From the NCBI RefSeq assembly GCF_036373705.1, contig NC_089851.1, positions 58,201,593 to 58,265,592 on the forward strand: DNA of 64,000 nt, written 5' to 3'. The position numbers and the translations under genes are program-made. Positions within the stretch are counted from its first letter, which is position 1. Each line of letters starts with the position of its first letter. Shown in pieces: positions 21,758 to 30,432 of this stretch. The DNA comes from Amia ocellicauda. Taxonomy: Eukaryota; Chordata; Actinopteri; Amiiformes; Amiidae. Below the pieces are notes generated by a model. It saw nothing but the letters and a program-made list of their open reading frames with translations, did no database searches and had not been told where the DNA came from.

Positions 21758-22054
21758 TGCAACAATACAGATGTACAGCAAGATCTCCTGCCGCAAATAA
21801 TGAAAATTGCCATCTGCAAGAGGGATGATCAGGAGGACGTCAGCATCATCTTGGAGGGGGTGCAAGTCATGGCTGGCTTGGAAAATCTGTCTAGAGCCTG
21901 TGCTGTTTTTCTTGGACTGACGTATGCACTAAACCTCACCTACTCGAAAGAACTGAGGCACACATTTGAGGCCTTTCAGAAGCTCTTCTTAGAACTGGAT
22001 GTGTGCAAGTTTTCCCCCAAATTACTAACACTTAAAAACAAACTCATGTCTTAG
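21758..22054 (+). CDS. Last exon of a SAMD3-like gene
   Basis: Open from the acceptor GGTTGTTTTACAG to a stop at 22052-22054, about 98 residues. The pattern DVSIILEGVQVM, then AVFLGLTYALNLTY, then KELRHTFEAFQKLFLELD, is the hallmark C-terminus of a large fish family usually labelled sterile alpha motif domain-containing protein 3-like; this is recalled knowledge, not a search. No upstream exon (SAM domain or central part) was recognised within the 1.9 kb to the element boundary. An AATAAA follows 0.3 kb downstream. It lies between the CACTG ends, so it may be a captured or retained exon of a gene amplified by transposition. Whether it is expressed is unknown. Confidence 0.65.
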   Translation, partial: CNNTDVQQDLLPQIMKIAICKRDDQEDVSIILEGVQVMAGLENLSRACAVFLGLTYALNLTYSKELRHTFEAFQKLFLELDVCKFSPKLLTLKNKLMS

Positions 22055-22335
22055 ATTGAGAGACAAAGCATTATTATCAAGTTCTGGTGGAAAAAAAACT
22101 GCACTGATTGAGCGTTTGATACTGTTCTACATGATTGTTGTTCATACAATCTTTTAGCTAGTATAAATGGTTTTATACATTTTGCTACAAGTTGTTATTT
22201 GTATGCACATGTTTTTGTGTAACAAAATGATGTTTCTCAATGACATGGGAAATGTAAACTTTTTTTTTTCATGTCTTAAAACTGCTGCTTACATTTTATA
22301 TATATTTGTTATTTATGGTTACAGTCCAAAAAGAC

Positions 22336-22341
22336 AATAAA
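22336..22341 (+). promoter_or_regulatory. Polyadenylation signal AATAAA
   Basis: AATAAA lies 282 bases after the stop of the SAMD3-like exon, followed by TGTTTGTC, a T/G-rich stretch as expected downstream of a cleavage site. Confidence 0.55.
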
Positions 22342-22649
22342 AGCATGTTTGTCAACAAAAACTGCATTTTGTATTCATTATTATCTTAACCTGAAAAAGG
22401 CAGTACATTTTATAATTAAGTCATTTTAATTAATACAAATGAGTAAATTTTACTTGATTAATTTGTGAGAAAACATACAATAAAAAAGATTAAATTAAAT
22501 TCATTGTGTGCCATAGACTAAATAATTTAGGAAATTTTACTTAATTTATTCGGGTAGATTTCGCAAAAAAACTAAACCTTAAAAAATATGTGTAATAATG
22601 TTACCATAATTTTTTAAAGTAGATTGCATGTAACATTTTTTACAGTGTA

Positions 22650-22815
22650 CAATTCCAGCTTGTAAAAGCAATGTTTTTCATAAAGCGGGAAATATGTCCA
22701 ATTACTAATATCAAGCGCCTCAATGAGCAGGTCCATTTATTCGATTGTAGCTCGCACAGTAAACGTCTTATGTTCGCCCTTTCAATTATATTGAATAGAG
22801 CCAGCGATTCTGCAC
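22650..22815 (+). repeat. Family X, copy A (right part)
   Basis: Resumes similarity to 37120-37255 (AGCTTGTAAAAGCAA, TCCAATTAC, GTCTTATGTTC, ATAGAGCCAGCGATT). It begins by repeating the last ~27 bases of the left part. Confidence 0.5.
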
Positions 22816-23597
22816 AGTTCAGTATACAACATGTCACCATAAGTTACGATTTCACTGAGATAGAAGAGCACAAAATCGCCCCCGTGTTGCATCGTTAACT
22901 ATTTAACCAGGAACTGATGCATGGATCCAGCCAATCTCAGTTTGAAATGATGTTCAGTTGAAAGCAATAATCCACCACTACAGATTCAGCAACATCACCG
23001 CTCTTGTACCACTGTTGATTTTCATGTATTTATTTTACATAATGTGTATTTATGTTTCATGTGAATCACATTTAATCCAATTTTTTAGTTTCACATTTGT
23101 TTTCTCTTGCTTCTCTTCAAGGTTTCTCTACATCTGAAATAATCCCTAATTTAAACACATCTCAATTTACACTATTTGTATTTGCAGACAGAAGTGTCTG
23201 TGTGTTTAAAATAATAGTTTCCACTCTAATACTGTTGCAAGTGACTGATAGTGTTTTGTTGTTACGATGTACATGCCCAAGATGACCGCTTCATTTTTTT
23301 TTATCTCAGTGCTGTTTGTGGTATATGCTGCTACCAGTGGTGACAGTGTGTTATTGCAGGCTTAAAATTGAACAAAATGTACAGTAAGTCAAAATATTTT
23401 GTTCATTACTGCTATGTTTCTTCATGTAGGAATTGTCTTTTAGGATATGTGTAGAACACAGTCCAAAGATACTGTATACCAAAGCACACATCAGCCAGTA
23501 TAAGGGTTTATGAGAAATCGAGGCATAATCCAAGATTGTTGCCACACTGTGTGACTTATCAATGCTTGGTAATACACATTTCAAGTACTAACATCAG
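22816..23597. other. Non-coding stretch before the Polinton
   Basis: AT-rich, with no gene, RNA or transposon end recognised. Its last six bases, CATCAG, form the left target-site copy of the Polinton. Confidence 0.6.
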
Positions 23598-23966
23598 AGT
23601 AGTAATGATGGTACTTTATGTCAAAGTGACAGGTGGCCCCGCCCCTACCCAGAAGCCCCATCGGCTGGGAAACCCGCCTTACCCAGAAGCCTCACGGGCC
23701 ATGAAGCCCCTCCTTACCCAGAAGCCCAATGGGCCAGGAAGCTCCTCCTTACCCTGTACCCTTTGATCCTCTCCAGTCAGCCATCTTGTAAGAATACAGG
23801 TTTTACCCTTTGACCCTCTCCTGTCAGCCATCTTGTTTGGATGACCGTGATCTTGTTAGGATGGCAGCCATCTTGTTTGGATGACCTCCATCTTGTTAGG
23901 ATGACAGGCATTTTGGAAAGGGCACAGGTCATCTTGACAAGTGTTCGCCGCCATCTCACCCTGATG

Positions 23967-24005
<39 letters not shown>

Positions 24006-24214
24006 GTTTAAGAGTTTAAACTTATTATTATTTGTGTTAGGTTATGTTTTATGATTAGGTTTGGTACGATAAGTTGTTACCAAAATAAAATACATTAAAA
24101 TAAGAAGAGAACAACAACATAAAGTTTTAATAAAAAAGTATTTTAAACTGTGTTTAGTGATGTGCATGTGATGATTTTAGGTTATATATTTTATGATTGT
24201 TTTTGGGGTGGTAT
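23598..24214 (+). repeat. Polinton left terminal inverted repeat
   Basis: Outer part: three tandem blocks of about 35 bases of the type ACCCAGAAGCCCC...GGCC...CCTT. Middle: short repeats of the type CATCTTGTTAGGATG / CATCTTGTTTGGATG. Inner part: AT-rich, with a GT run at 23972-24002. Similarity to the right repeat extends to about GGGGTGGTA. Confidence 0.9.
23972..24002. repeat. (GT)n microsatellite in the left TIR
   Basis: A GT run of about 15 copies; the right TIR holds only a short counterpart (CA run near 35399), part of the length difference between the TIRs. Confidence 0.95.
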
Positions 24215-24264
24215 AAAATAAAATAAATTAAATTAGAAAAAGAGAACAAAATAAAGTTTTGATC

Positions 24265-24270
24265 AAAAAA
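24265..24270 (-). terminator. Pol III terminator candidate (T6)
   Basis: Six T's on the minus strand begin 6 bases after the 3' end of the leucine-tRNA-like gene, at the position where Pol III normally stops. Confidence 0.6.
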
Positions 24271-24275
24271 GTACT

Positions 24276-24358
24276 TACCCAGAGTGGAATTCCAACCCAC
24301 ACAGACATACATCTATTAGATCTTAAGTCCAATGCCTTAACCACTCAGCCACCTGGGT
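24276..24358 (-). tRNA. tRNA-Leu(UAA)-like gene inside the Polinton
   Basis: An 83-base class II cloverleaf. The acceptor is ACCCAGG/TCTGGGT (all pairs, one G-U), the A box TGGCTGAGTGG is intact, anticodon stem TTGGA/TCTAA, loop CTTAAGA (anticodon TAA). A variable arm is present, and the T-stem GTGGG/TCCAC pairs with a single G-U. The T-loop TTGGAAT has G at position 56 in place of the near-universal C, weakening the B box. It sits between the left TIR and the integrase gene, facing the TIR, with a T6 run right after it. It could be a recently damaged gene or a tRNA-like regulatory unit. Confidence 0.75.
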
Positions 24359-24384
24359 GTTACTATTTGGTATAAGTTACTAAG

Positions 24385-25477
24385 TTGAAGGGTGTATTCA
24401 TTAATCACGAGAAAATGAACCATGAAGAGAGATTAAAAGAGATCTATTATACGCCTAAAGAAGCCGGTCGTTTTGGAGGACTCGATACACTGCTGAGAAG
24501 TGCCAGAGCAAAGGGTGACCGTATAAAAAGAGAACATGTTTCACAATGGTTATCGGATCAATATACATACACAGTGCACAGACCAGCGCGGGTGAGGTTT
24601 AAGAGGAACTTGACACTGGTACAAGACATTGACTGGCAATGGCAGGCAGACCTGGTGGAAATGGGTCAGTTCTCAAAGTTCAACAACGGTATGAAATACA
24701 TTCTAACCTGTATAGATGTGTTGTCCAAATACGCCTGGGCAGTACCATTAAAAAACAAAACGGGTCAGCAAGTGTGTGCCGCCTTTAAAAGAATATTCAC
24801 CCAAGGGCGCGTTCCAAAGAAACTGCAGACAGATCAGGGGAAAGAATTCCTCAACCATGGTTTTCAAAGTCTTCTCAAGCAATACCAAATTGTACATTTT
24901 GTGACAAATAGTAAAGTGAAAGCCAGTGTGGTAGAGAGATTCAATAGGACTATAAAATCGAAAATGTGGAAGTACTTTAGAGCTGTTTCACAGTTACAAT
25001 CACACATTCCATAGAACTGTCAAGGAACGACCAGTAGATGTCACCCATGACAATGCCCTGAGGGTGTGGAGGACTGTGTATGGGTCATTTGTAAAAAGCA
25101 AACCTTCAAAATTTAAGTTTAAAGAAGGTGATCATGTGAGGGTGTCGAGAATAAAAGGGAAATTTGAAAAGGGGTATGAGCAAACATTCACAGATGAAAT
25201 ATTCATAGTTAAAAAATGTGTGCCTGGATTAAGGCCTATTTACAAACTAAAAGATTATGCTGGTGACGACATAAAAGGTCAGTTTTACACCGAAGAGTTA
25301 CAAAAGATAAACCCAAATGGTGACAGAGTCTATCGAATACAGAAAATTTTAGACTCCAGAGGCCGTGGCCGGGGTAAACAAGTTTTAGTCAAATGGCTGA
25401 GTTGGGGAGTTAAATTTAATAGTTGGATCAAAGCTTCAGAGGTGAAAGACATAGCCCCGGGGGTTGTGAGAGGATAA
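24385..25477 (+). pseudogene. Polinton integrase region
   Basis: Retroviral-type (rve) integrase core: an acidic DLVEM position, a CIDVLSKYAWAVPLK strand, TDQGKEF, and the helix ERFNRTIK. The C-terminal portion contains a chromodomain (YRIQKIL, VLVKWLSWG, NSWI), as is standard for Polinton integrases. The enzyme inserts the linear element into chromosomes, giving 6-base target duplications. Part of the broken element. Confidence 0.85.
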
Positions 25478-25480
25478 AAA

Positions 25481-26226
25481 ATGAGTGAAAATGGATTTTA
25501 CCTGACTTTTACCAGTAATGCCTCGGAGACACTATTTCCTAACAACAAGAGCTCCAACTTCACTGACCATCTAGCCAAATCCATCGATCTACCAGGTAAA
25601 TGGGAGGTAGGGATGGTGGAGATGCACTACCCCATGACCATCAATACGTTTGACAGGAAACAGAGCTTTGAATTGCATTCTGAGACAACCGATACAAACT
25701 GATATTATGAAATATCACAAGGCTACTATAAAAACATTGATGTATTGTTAACAGCCATGAATAATGCTGTCAAGGCCGTCCCCACATTGCCCAAGGTATA
25801 CTTTCAATACAACTATATTAGAAGCGTGAGGCTTTTCAGGGATTCGACTTTATTGTTTTTTACCACGGGCCAGCTAGCACATGTCTTGGGGTTCATTCCC
25901 GAGAAGGGGGGGGGGGGGGGGAATCGCCCCAGCCTGCGGATATTACAGCGGGTTTTAACCACATGTATGTTTATACCGATATAATTGAACACCAACTAGT
26001 GGGTGACATGTATGCCCCGCTTCTGCGCTGTATACCTAAAAAAGGGGAAGAAGGCAAGTTTGTTACGCTGTTATATGATAAGCTCCACTATGTCCCCCTG
26101 AGCATGGATGAATTCGACACCATCAGCACTGAAATAAAGACTGACCAGAACGGACATGTGACATTCGCATACGGCAAGGTGATAGTGAAGTTGCATTTCC
26201 AACCTGTTAGATACAACCACTTTTAA
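25481..26226 (+). pseudogene. Polinton penton-like minor capsid region
   Basis: Starts 4 bases after the integrase stop. The opening (FYLTFTSNAS, LFPNNKSSNFTDHLAKSIDL, WEVGMVEMHYP) is the familiar start of a Polinton structural protein taken to be the single-jelly-roll vertex (penton) protein. The assignment to penton rather than another capsid-associated protein rests on recalled similarity. The region includes a long G run. Broken. Confidence 0.6.
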
Positions 26227-26229
26227 ATC

Positions 26230-26642
26230 ATGGTGATTGTTAAAAACTATGGAGACCCGCACATGTATAGGAACTACTACAAGTATCAGGCGGGTAACGG
26301 CCTCCCCGGTTTCGCCGGGATGCCAGTACAATACGGTGCGGGGGTAGCTGGTAGCTATGCCTTTTCTGAGACGCGGATTAGAAATTGTCAAACCACACGT
26401 CAAATTGGCTGCCAGAAACATAGCTAAAGATGTGGTCGGGCAGGTTACAAGTGCGGTGGCCAGTAGAATTCATGCTCCGAAAGGTCAGGAGAGGCATTAA
26501 AAGGAAAAGAACGACACCACTGGGGCTCACAGGACCGCCGGCCCCTGTTAAAAGGACTATACAGAAGAAACACAATCATAAGAGAAACGGGGCTGGTAAG
26601 AAAAGGAGCTCCAGGCAACAACATCGCGGGGATATATTTTAA
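26230..26642 (+). pseudogene. Polinton small glycine-rich/basic protein region
   Basis: A tyrosine/glycine-rich opening (YRNYYKYQAGNGLPGFAG) and a strongly basic part (KRKR, KKHNHKRN, KKRSSRQQ). This combination recalls adenovirus core or cement proteins that bind packaged DNA, but the role is inferred only from composition and from its place just before the major capsid gene. Broken. Confidence 0.45.
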
Positions 26643-26644
26643 AC

Positions 26645-27887
26645 ATGGCTTTCGTTCACTGCAGTTCTGAGGAGTGCACCAAATCTGAACTGGACCTTTT
26701 TCAGCTGGTGCCCACACAGACCAGCATTGAGAAGAGTTTCTATGTGTAGGTGCCCCCCCTCACAGCGCTCTCTGACAATGCCCCACTGGAATTCTACATC
26801 ACTGGAAACGGAGAGGACTATCTAGATCTGAACAACACGATCATCTACCTGACTTGTAAAATTACTAAGCATGATGGCACTGATCTGGCCCAGGATGATC
26901 GGGTGGGCCTGGTAAATTACCCCGTGGCCTCCCTTTTCAGCCAGGTCGACATCACAATCGGTGACAGACTTATTAGCCAGAGCAACAACTGTTATCCATA
27001 CAGGGCTATAATAGAATCCATTCTCAACTACAGTGAAAGCACTTTGAACACACAGTACTCAGCAGGCCTTTTTGTCAAGGACACAGCCGGCCAGCATGAA
27101 GTAACCGCACTGAACGGGACAAACCTGGGGTTCAGAAATAGAGCGGCCTATACAGCAGGAAGCCGAAAACTAGAATTGTTGGGTTGTATTCATGCAGACA
27201 TGTTTTTTCAAGACAAATTAGTGCTGAACGGCGTTGATATAAAAATTCAACTCACCCGTAACAGAGAAGCGTTCTGTCTCATGAGCAACGCTGAGGATTT
27301 CAAACTGTCGGTTCTCTCAGCAGCTGTGTTTGTGAAGAGGGTCCGGGTGGCCCCCGCTGTCAGGCTGGGTCATGCCGATGTGCTGCAGGTGGCTAATGCA
27401 AAATACCCTGTAGATCGGGTTCATATGAAAGTGTTCAGTCTGGCCAGAGGAAGCAGGGTCTGCAACCAGGAAAATGTGTTTCTGGGACAATTGGCTAAAA
27501 TAATAGCAATTGGTTTTGTGGATAAACCCCTTCTACTTTAAACATTGTGATATTAATTTCCTGGCCCTGTAAGTAGATGGGGAGCAGATCCCTACTAAAC
27601 CGCTACAACCGGATTTCGCAAATGATAACTTTAACCTGGTGGAAACAGCCGGAAAGCACCTCAAAGACAAGCCTCTGGTAGTGGACTGTAAGGAGTTTGC
27701 CAGAGGTTACACACTGTTTGCATTTAACCTCAGCCCGGATCAAGAGTGCACTGGGCACTATTCGCTCATAAAAACAGGGAACCTGAGAGCAGAAATTAGT
27801 TTTGCCCAGCCATTACCAACCACCGTGAACATGATAGTGTATGCTGTTTTTGACAACATTGTTGAAATTAACATTAATCATTATTAA
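26645..27887 (+). pseudogene. Polinton major capsid protein region
   Basis: Double-jelly-roll major capsid protein, recognisable by PLTALSDNAPLEFYITGNGE, NYPVASLFSQVDITIGDRLI, SQSNNCYPYRA and LVLNGVDIKIQLTRN, all typical of vertebrate Polintons. It would form the hexon-like shell of a virus-like particle. Broken, but among the best preserved parts. Confidence 0.85.
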
Positions 27888-27948
27888 GATAAGTCCTTTA
27901 CGACTACAGTTGAAAAACGATTGCCTTGTGGCTTTCAATACTCTGGTC

Positions 27949-28326
27949 ATGAATACGCAACAGATTGGGGCCATCATGACTAAGGACAGTTACACAACAG
28001 ACTATTTTCTGGGTGTGTTTCCATCTGACAAGCTCCCCAAACGGTCAGGAGTCCACAGGCCGGCCTGTTTCGTCATCAACACACATCCGCATGACCGACC
28101 CGGGGAGCACTGGCTTGCTATCTATCTAGGAGGAGATGGGAAGGCCGAATTCTTTGATTCTTACGGATTCCCCCCCAATGCTCCTTATTTCCCTAAATCA
28201 ATCATGTGTTTTTTAAACACAAACTCAGTGTTAACAGTGTTAACTCCAGACAGTTGCAGGATGCTTTATCCACAACATGTGGAAACCACTGTGTGTATTT
28301 TTTACAACAGCGTTGTAAGGGGCTAG
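27949..28326 (+). pseudogene. Polinton maturation cysteine protease region
   Basis: An adenain-like (C5-type) protease, about 125 residues. The conserved stretch VINTHPHDRPGEHWLAIYLG holds the active-site histidine, and FFDSYGFPP the acidic partner. In the family it trims capsid precursors. It lies directly downstream of the major capsid gene, the usual Polinton order. Treated as part of the broken element. Confidence 0.75.
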
Positions 28327-28817
28327 CTTAAAATCAGATATTGGATTTGTATTCTGAAGATTTAATTAGTAATGCAGTTTGTGAAAATTTATAACAGGAG
28401 AACGAGACCTATGTATCTGTTTAAGCTTCATGTAAATGAGAATTGTCAGATGTGTAACCGAATGCATGATTTTAGGATCTGTCATAATTGCTAAATCAGT
28501 CATGAACAGAAATAAACAATGTTAGAACAGTGTATGAATAACACTATAGACACTATAGAATGATAGAATAATGCTTGTGTGTATGTTTGTGTGTGTGCGT
28601 TTAAGCTTAATGACGTGGCATTCTCATATATGTAACGCCTGCTAACCTGATAATAAAATATTATATACACATGAATTATGTTTATATGTAGTTAATAAAT
28701 CCATACATACAAACACCATAGTTTATCACGCGTTACATTTTTTATTCAGCACACACAAAAACCAAATAAACTAAAACAGTGAAACACCACTGATAATGTT
28801 CTTTGACATACAAACAC

Positions 28818-28864
<47 letters not shown>

Positions 28865-28997
28865 ATTTTTTATTATCAGAATCACACAAGGATTTAACAT
28901 TTTACAGATAACATCAATGTATGTATTTCTATAGCCTATATATAAACAAACAACAACCAAAATAATAATACAAAAAATAAAACCATGAGGACCCGCT
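28327..28997. other. Polinton intergenic turn between strands
   Basis: The AT-rich gap where + strand and - strand genes converge. It holds an (AAT)n run at 28819-28862 and no recognised coding sequence. Confidence 0.7.
28819..28862. repeat. (AAT)n microsatellite
   Basis: About 14-15 perfect AAT copies in the central gap of the Polinton. Confidence 0.95.
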
Positions 28998-29741
28998 TTA
29001 CAGAGACAGCCATGGTAATTTCCCAAACAGCCGATGCTTTTTAGCTGGCTGGTCTCTTTGTGGTGTTTCGGGTGGGGCAGCCGCCCCCTCCATCGAAATA
29101 TCAAAGTCTGGTTCAGGAGAAATAGGATTTCTCTGTATAGACATAGAACTGTTTCTAGTAGGTGTTGTTTTCAGTTTCTCCAACACCTCCCTGTTTATTC
29201 TGTTAGACAGTACCGAACCGGGGATGTTAATCTCCGCCATCGCCATCATAAAACTGCCCCAGCCTTTGGGGGCTCTTCCTGTGGCCAGCGTGTGCGGCTG
29301 TGTGACAGCCCTAACCAGATCAATCACATGAGACCCACGAACAGGGCCCCCCTTGTACACAAATTCCCCATTCTCATTCCAGCTAGCTATAGAATTGTTG
29401 GACACCATTTCGGCATTTTTATTTTGCCTTTGTGGGATAGCGTCTAAAATATAATCGAAAACAGGCTCTGTGTGCGGTTTTTCGGCCGGGGTATCGGTGT
29501 CAGGCATCTGCAAAGTCAAAGTGGCTTTTTCAGATTCTGCCTGCCACGTCAGGGCCAAGTACCTCTGCAGCGCTTTGTCATATTCACCCAATTGAGAGCT
29601 TTGCAGAATATCTTTCATTTCACCATCCAATTTATATGTGGCTATTTTTCTGATGTCGTGTTCAACTGGAAAGTCCTCTTTAATTTGGCCCATCTGTTTC
29701 TGAGGTACTAGATACATTTTCTCAGTGAATTGCATTTTCAT
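28998..29741 (-). pseudogene. Polinton PX-type structural protein region
   Basis: Begins MQFTEKMYLVPQ and contains WNENGEFVYKGGPVRGSHVI and APKGWGSFMMAMAEINIPGS, a block I recognise from many fish Polintons. The function is not established; its position beside structural genes suggests a virion component. One long open frame of 247 codons is seen, so this part looks close to whole. Confidence 0.65.
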
Positions 29742-30086
29742 CTGGTCAGTAAGCCGGTAATGAGGGGAATGGCAATACTTAGCAAATTACTGATAAACCC
29801 CCCAGACTGATTCAATAGATTTCTCTTTCTCTTAACAGACACTGTCTTTTTACTAAGTGTTTTTATAATGTGGCCACTTTTCTTGAGTTTCTGAAATTGT
29901 TTAGCGCTCAAGCGGATGTTTCCTTTCAGTGTATTTAGAGCGATTTCTGACACGGCCTGTACCAGGTCGCTTCCAGCGGCGCACAGAATGGCCTTGTTGC
30001 GGCTTGGCTTTAACCAGCAGCTGCAGGAGAGCCAGTTTTCTCTTCATACGCAGTGACATACTGACAGCCAGAGTCACAGACAGCAA
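29738..30086 (-). pseudogene. Polinton small conserved protein region
   Basis: Its end overlaps the start of the following gene by a few bases (ATGA-type overlap). It has a basic middle (VKRKRNLL) and a hydrophobic end (GGFISNLLSIAIPLITGLL), a pattern seen in small Polinton proteins that may interact with membranes or capsids. Function unknown. Broken. Confidence 0.55.
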
Positions 30087-30119
30087 ATGTGCTCAACGCT
30101 GGAAAACCAGCGGCTTTTA

Positions 30120-30320
30120 CTTTCTTTGTTTTTTAAACACATAAACCACCGGGATGTCAGGGGGGAAAAGACCCGTCCTTAAACGGTATTCATCAGGGGT
30201 CTTTGACATGACATCGACAAATAAGTATCCGAAATACTTCTTGGTGGCATCTTCAAAAGCTTCCAAAAAATATTGAGATTTGCCTGGATACATCTGTCGA
30301 GCTAACGTTGTAATCTGTCA
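30120..30320 (-). pseudogene. Polinton packaging ATPase remnant
   Basis: A stretch reading RQMYPGKSQYFLEAFEDAT followed by YGYLFVD-like and RLRTGLFP residues and ending near VVYVFKK resembles the end of the FtsK/HerA-type genome-packaging ATPase of Polintons. Only a remnant is recognisable, placed as expected beside PolB. Confidence 0.5.
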
Positions 30321-30432
30321 TTTATCTCTCGGTCTTTTGCAGTGTTCTCATCTCAAAGTGCCAGTCACGTTTAACACGTACTATCCCCGGTTGCCGCAGT
30401 GCAATGTCTTTTATTTCACCATTTGCACCAGC

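Larger units (their letters stand above)
19833..22647. mobile_element. CACTG-ended (EnSpm/CACTA-like) element
   Basis: Both ends show CACTGTAAAAAAT as inverted copies (13 matching bases, then partial similarity: TTATCATG against GTTACATG). CACTG ends followed by A-rich DNA are typical of fish EnSpm/CACTA elements. The interior is AT-rich and contains a MITE, a tRNA-like patch and the SAMD3-like exon; no CACTA transposase was found, so it is non-autonomous or the ends are coincidental. The flanks show about 27 similar bases on both sides (GGCTTGTAAATGCAATG / AGCTTGTAAAAGCAATG), longer than the 2-3 base duplication usual for CACTA elements. Confidence 0.45.
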
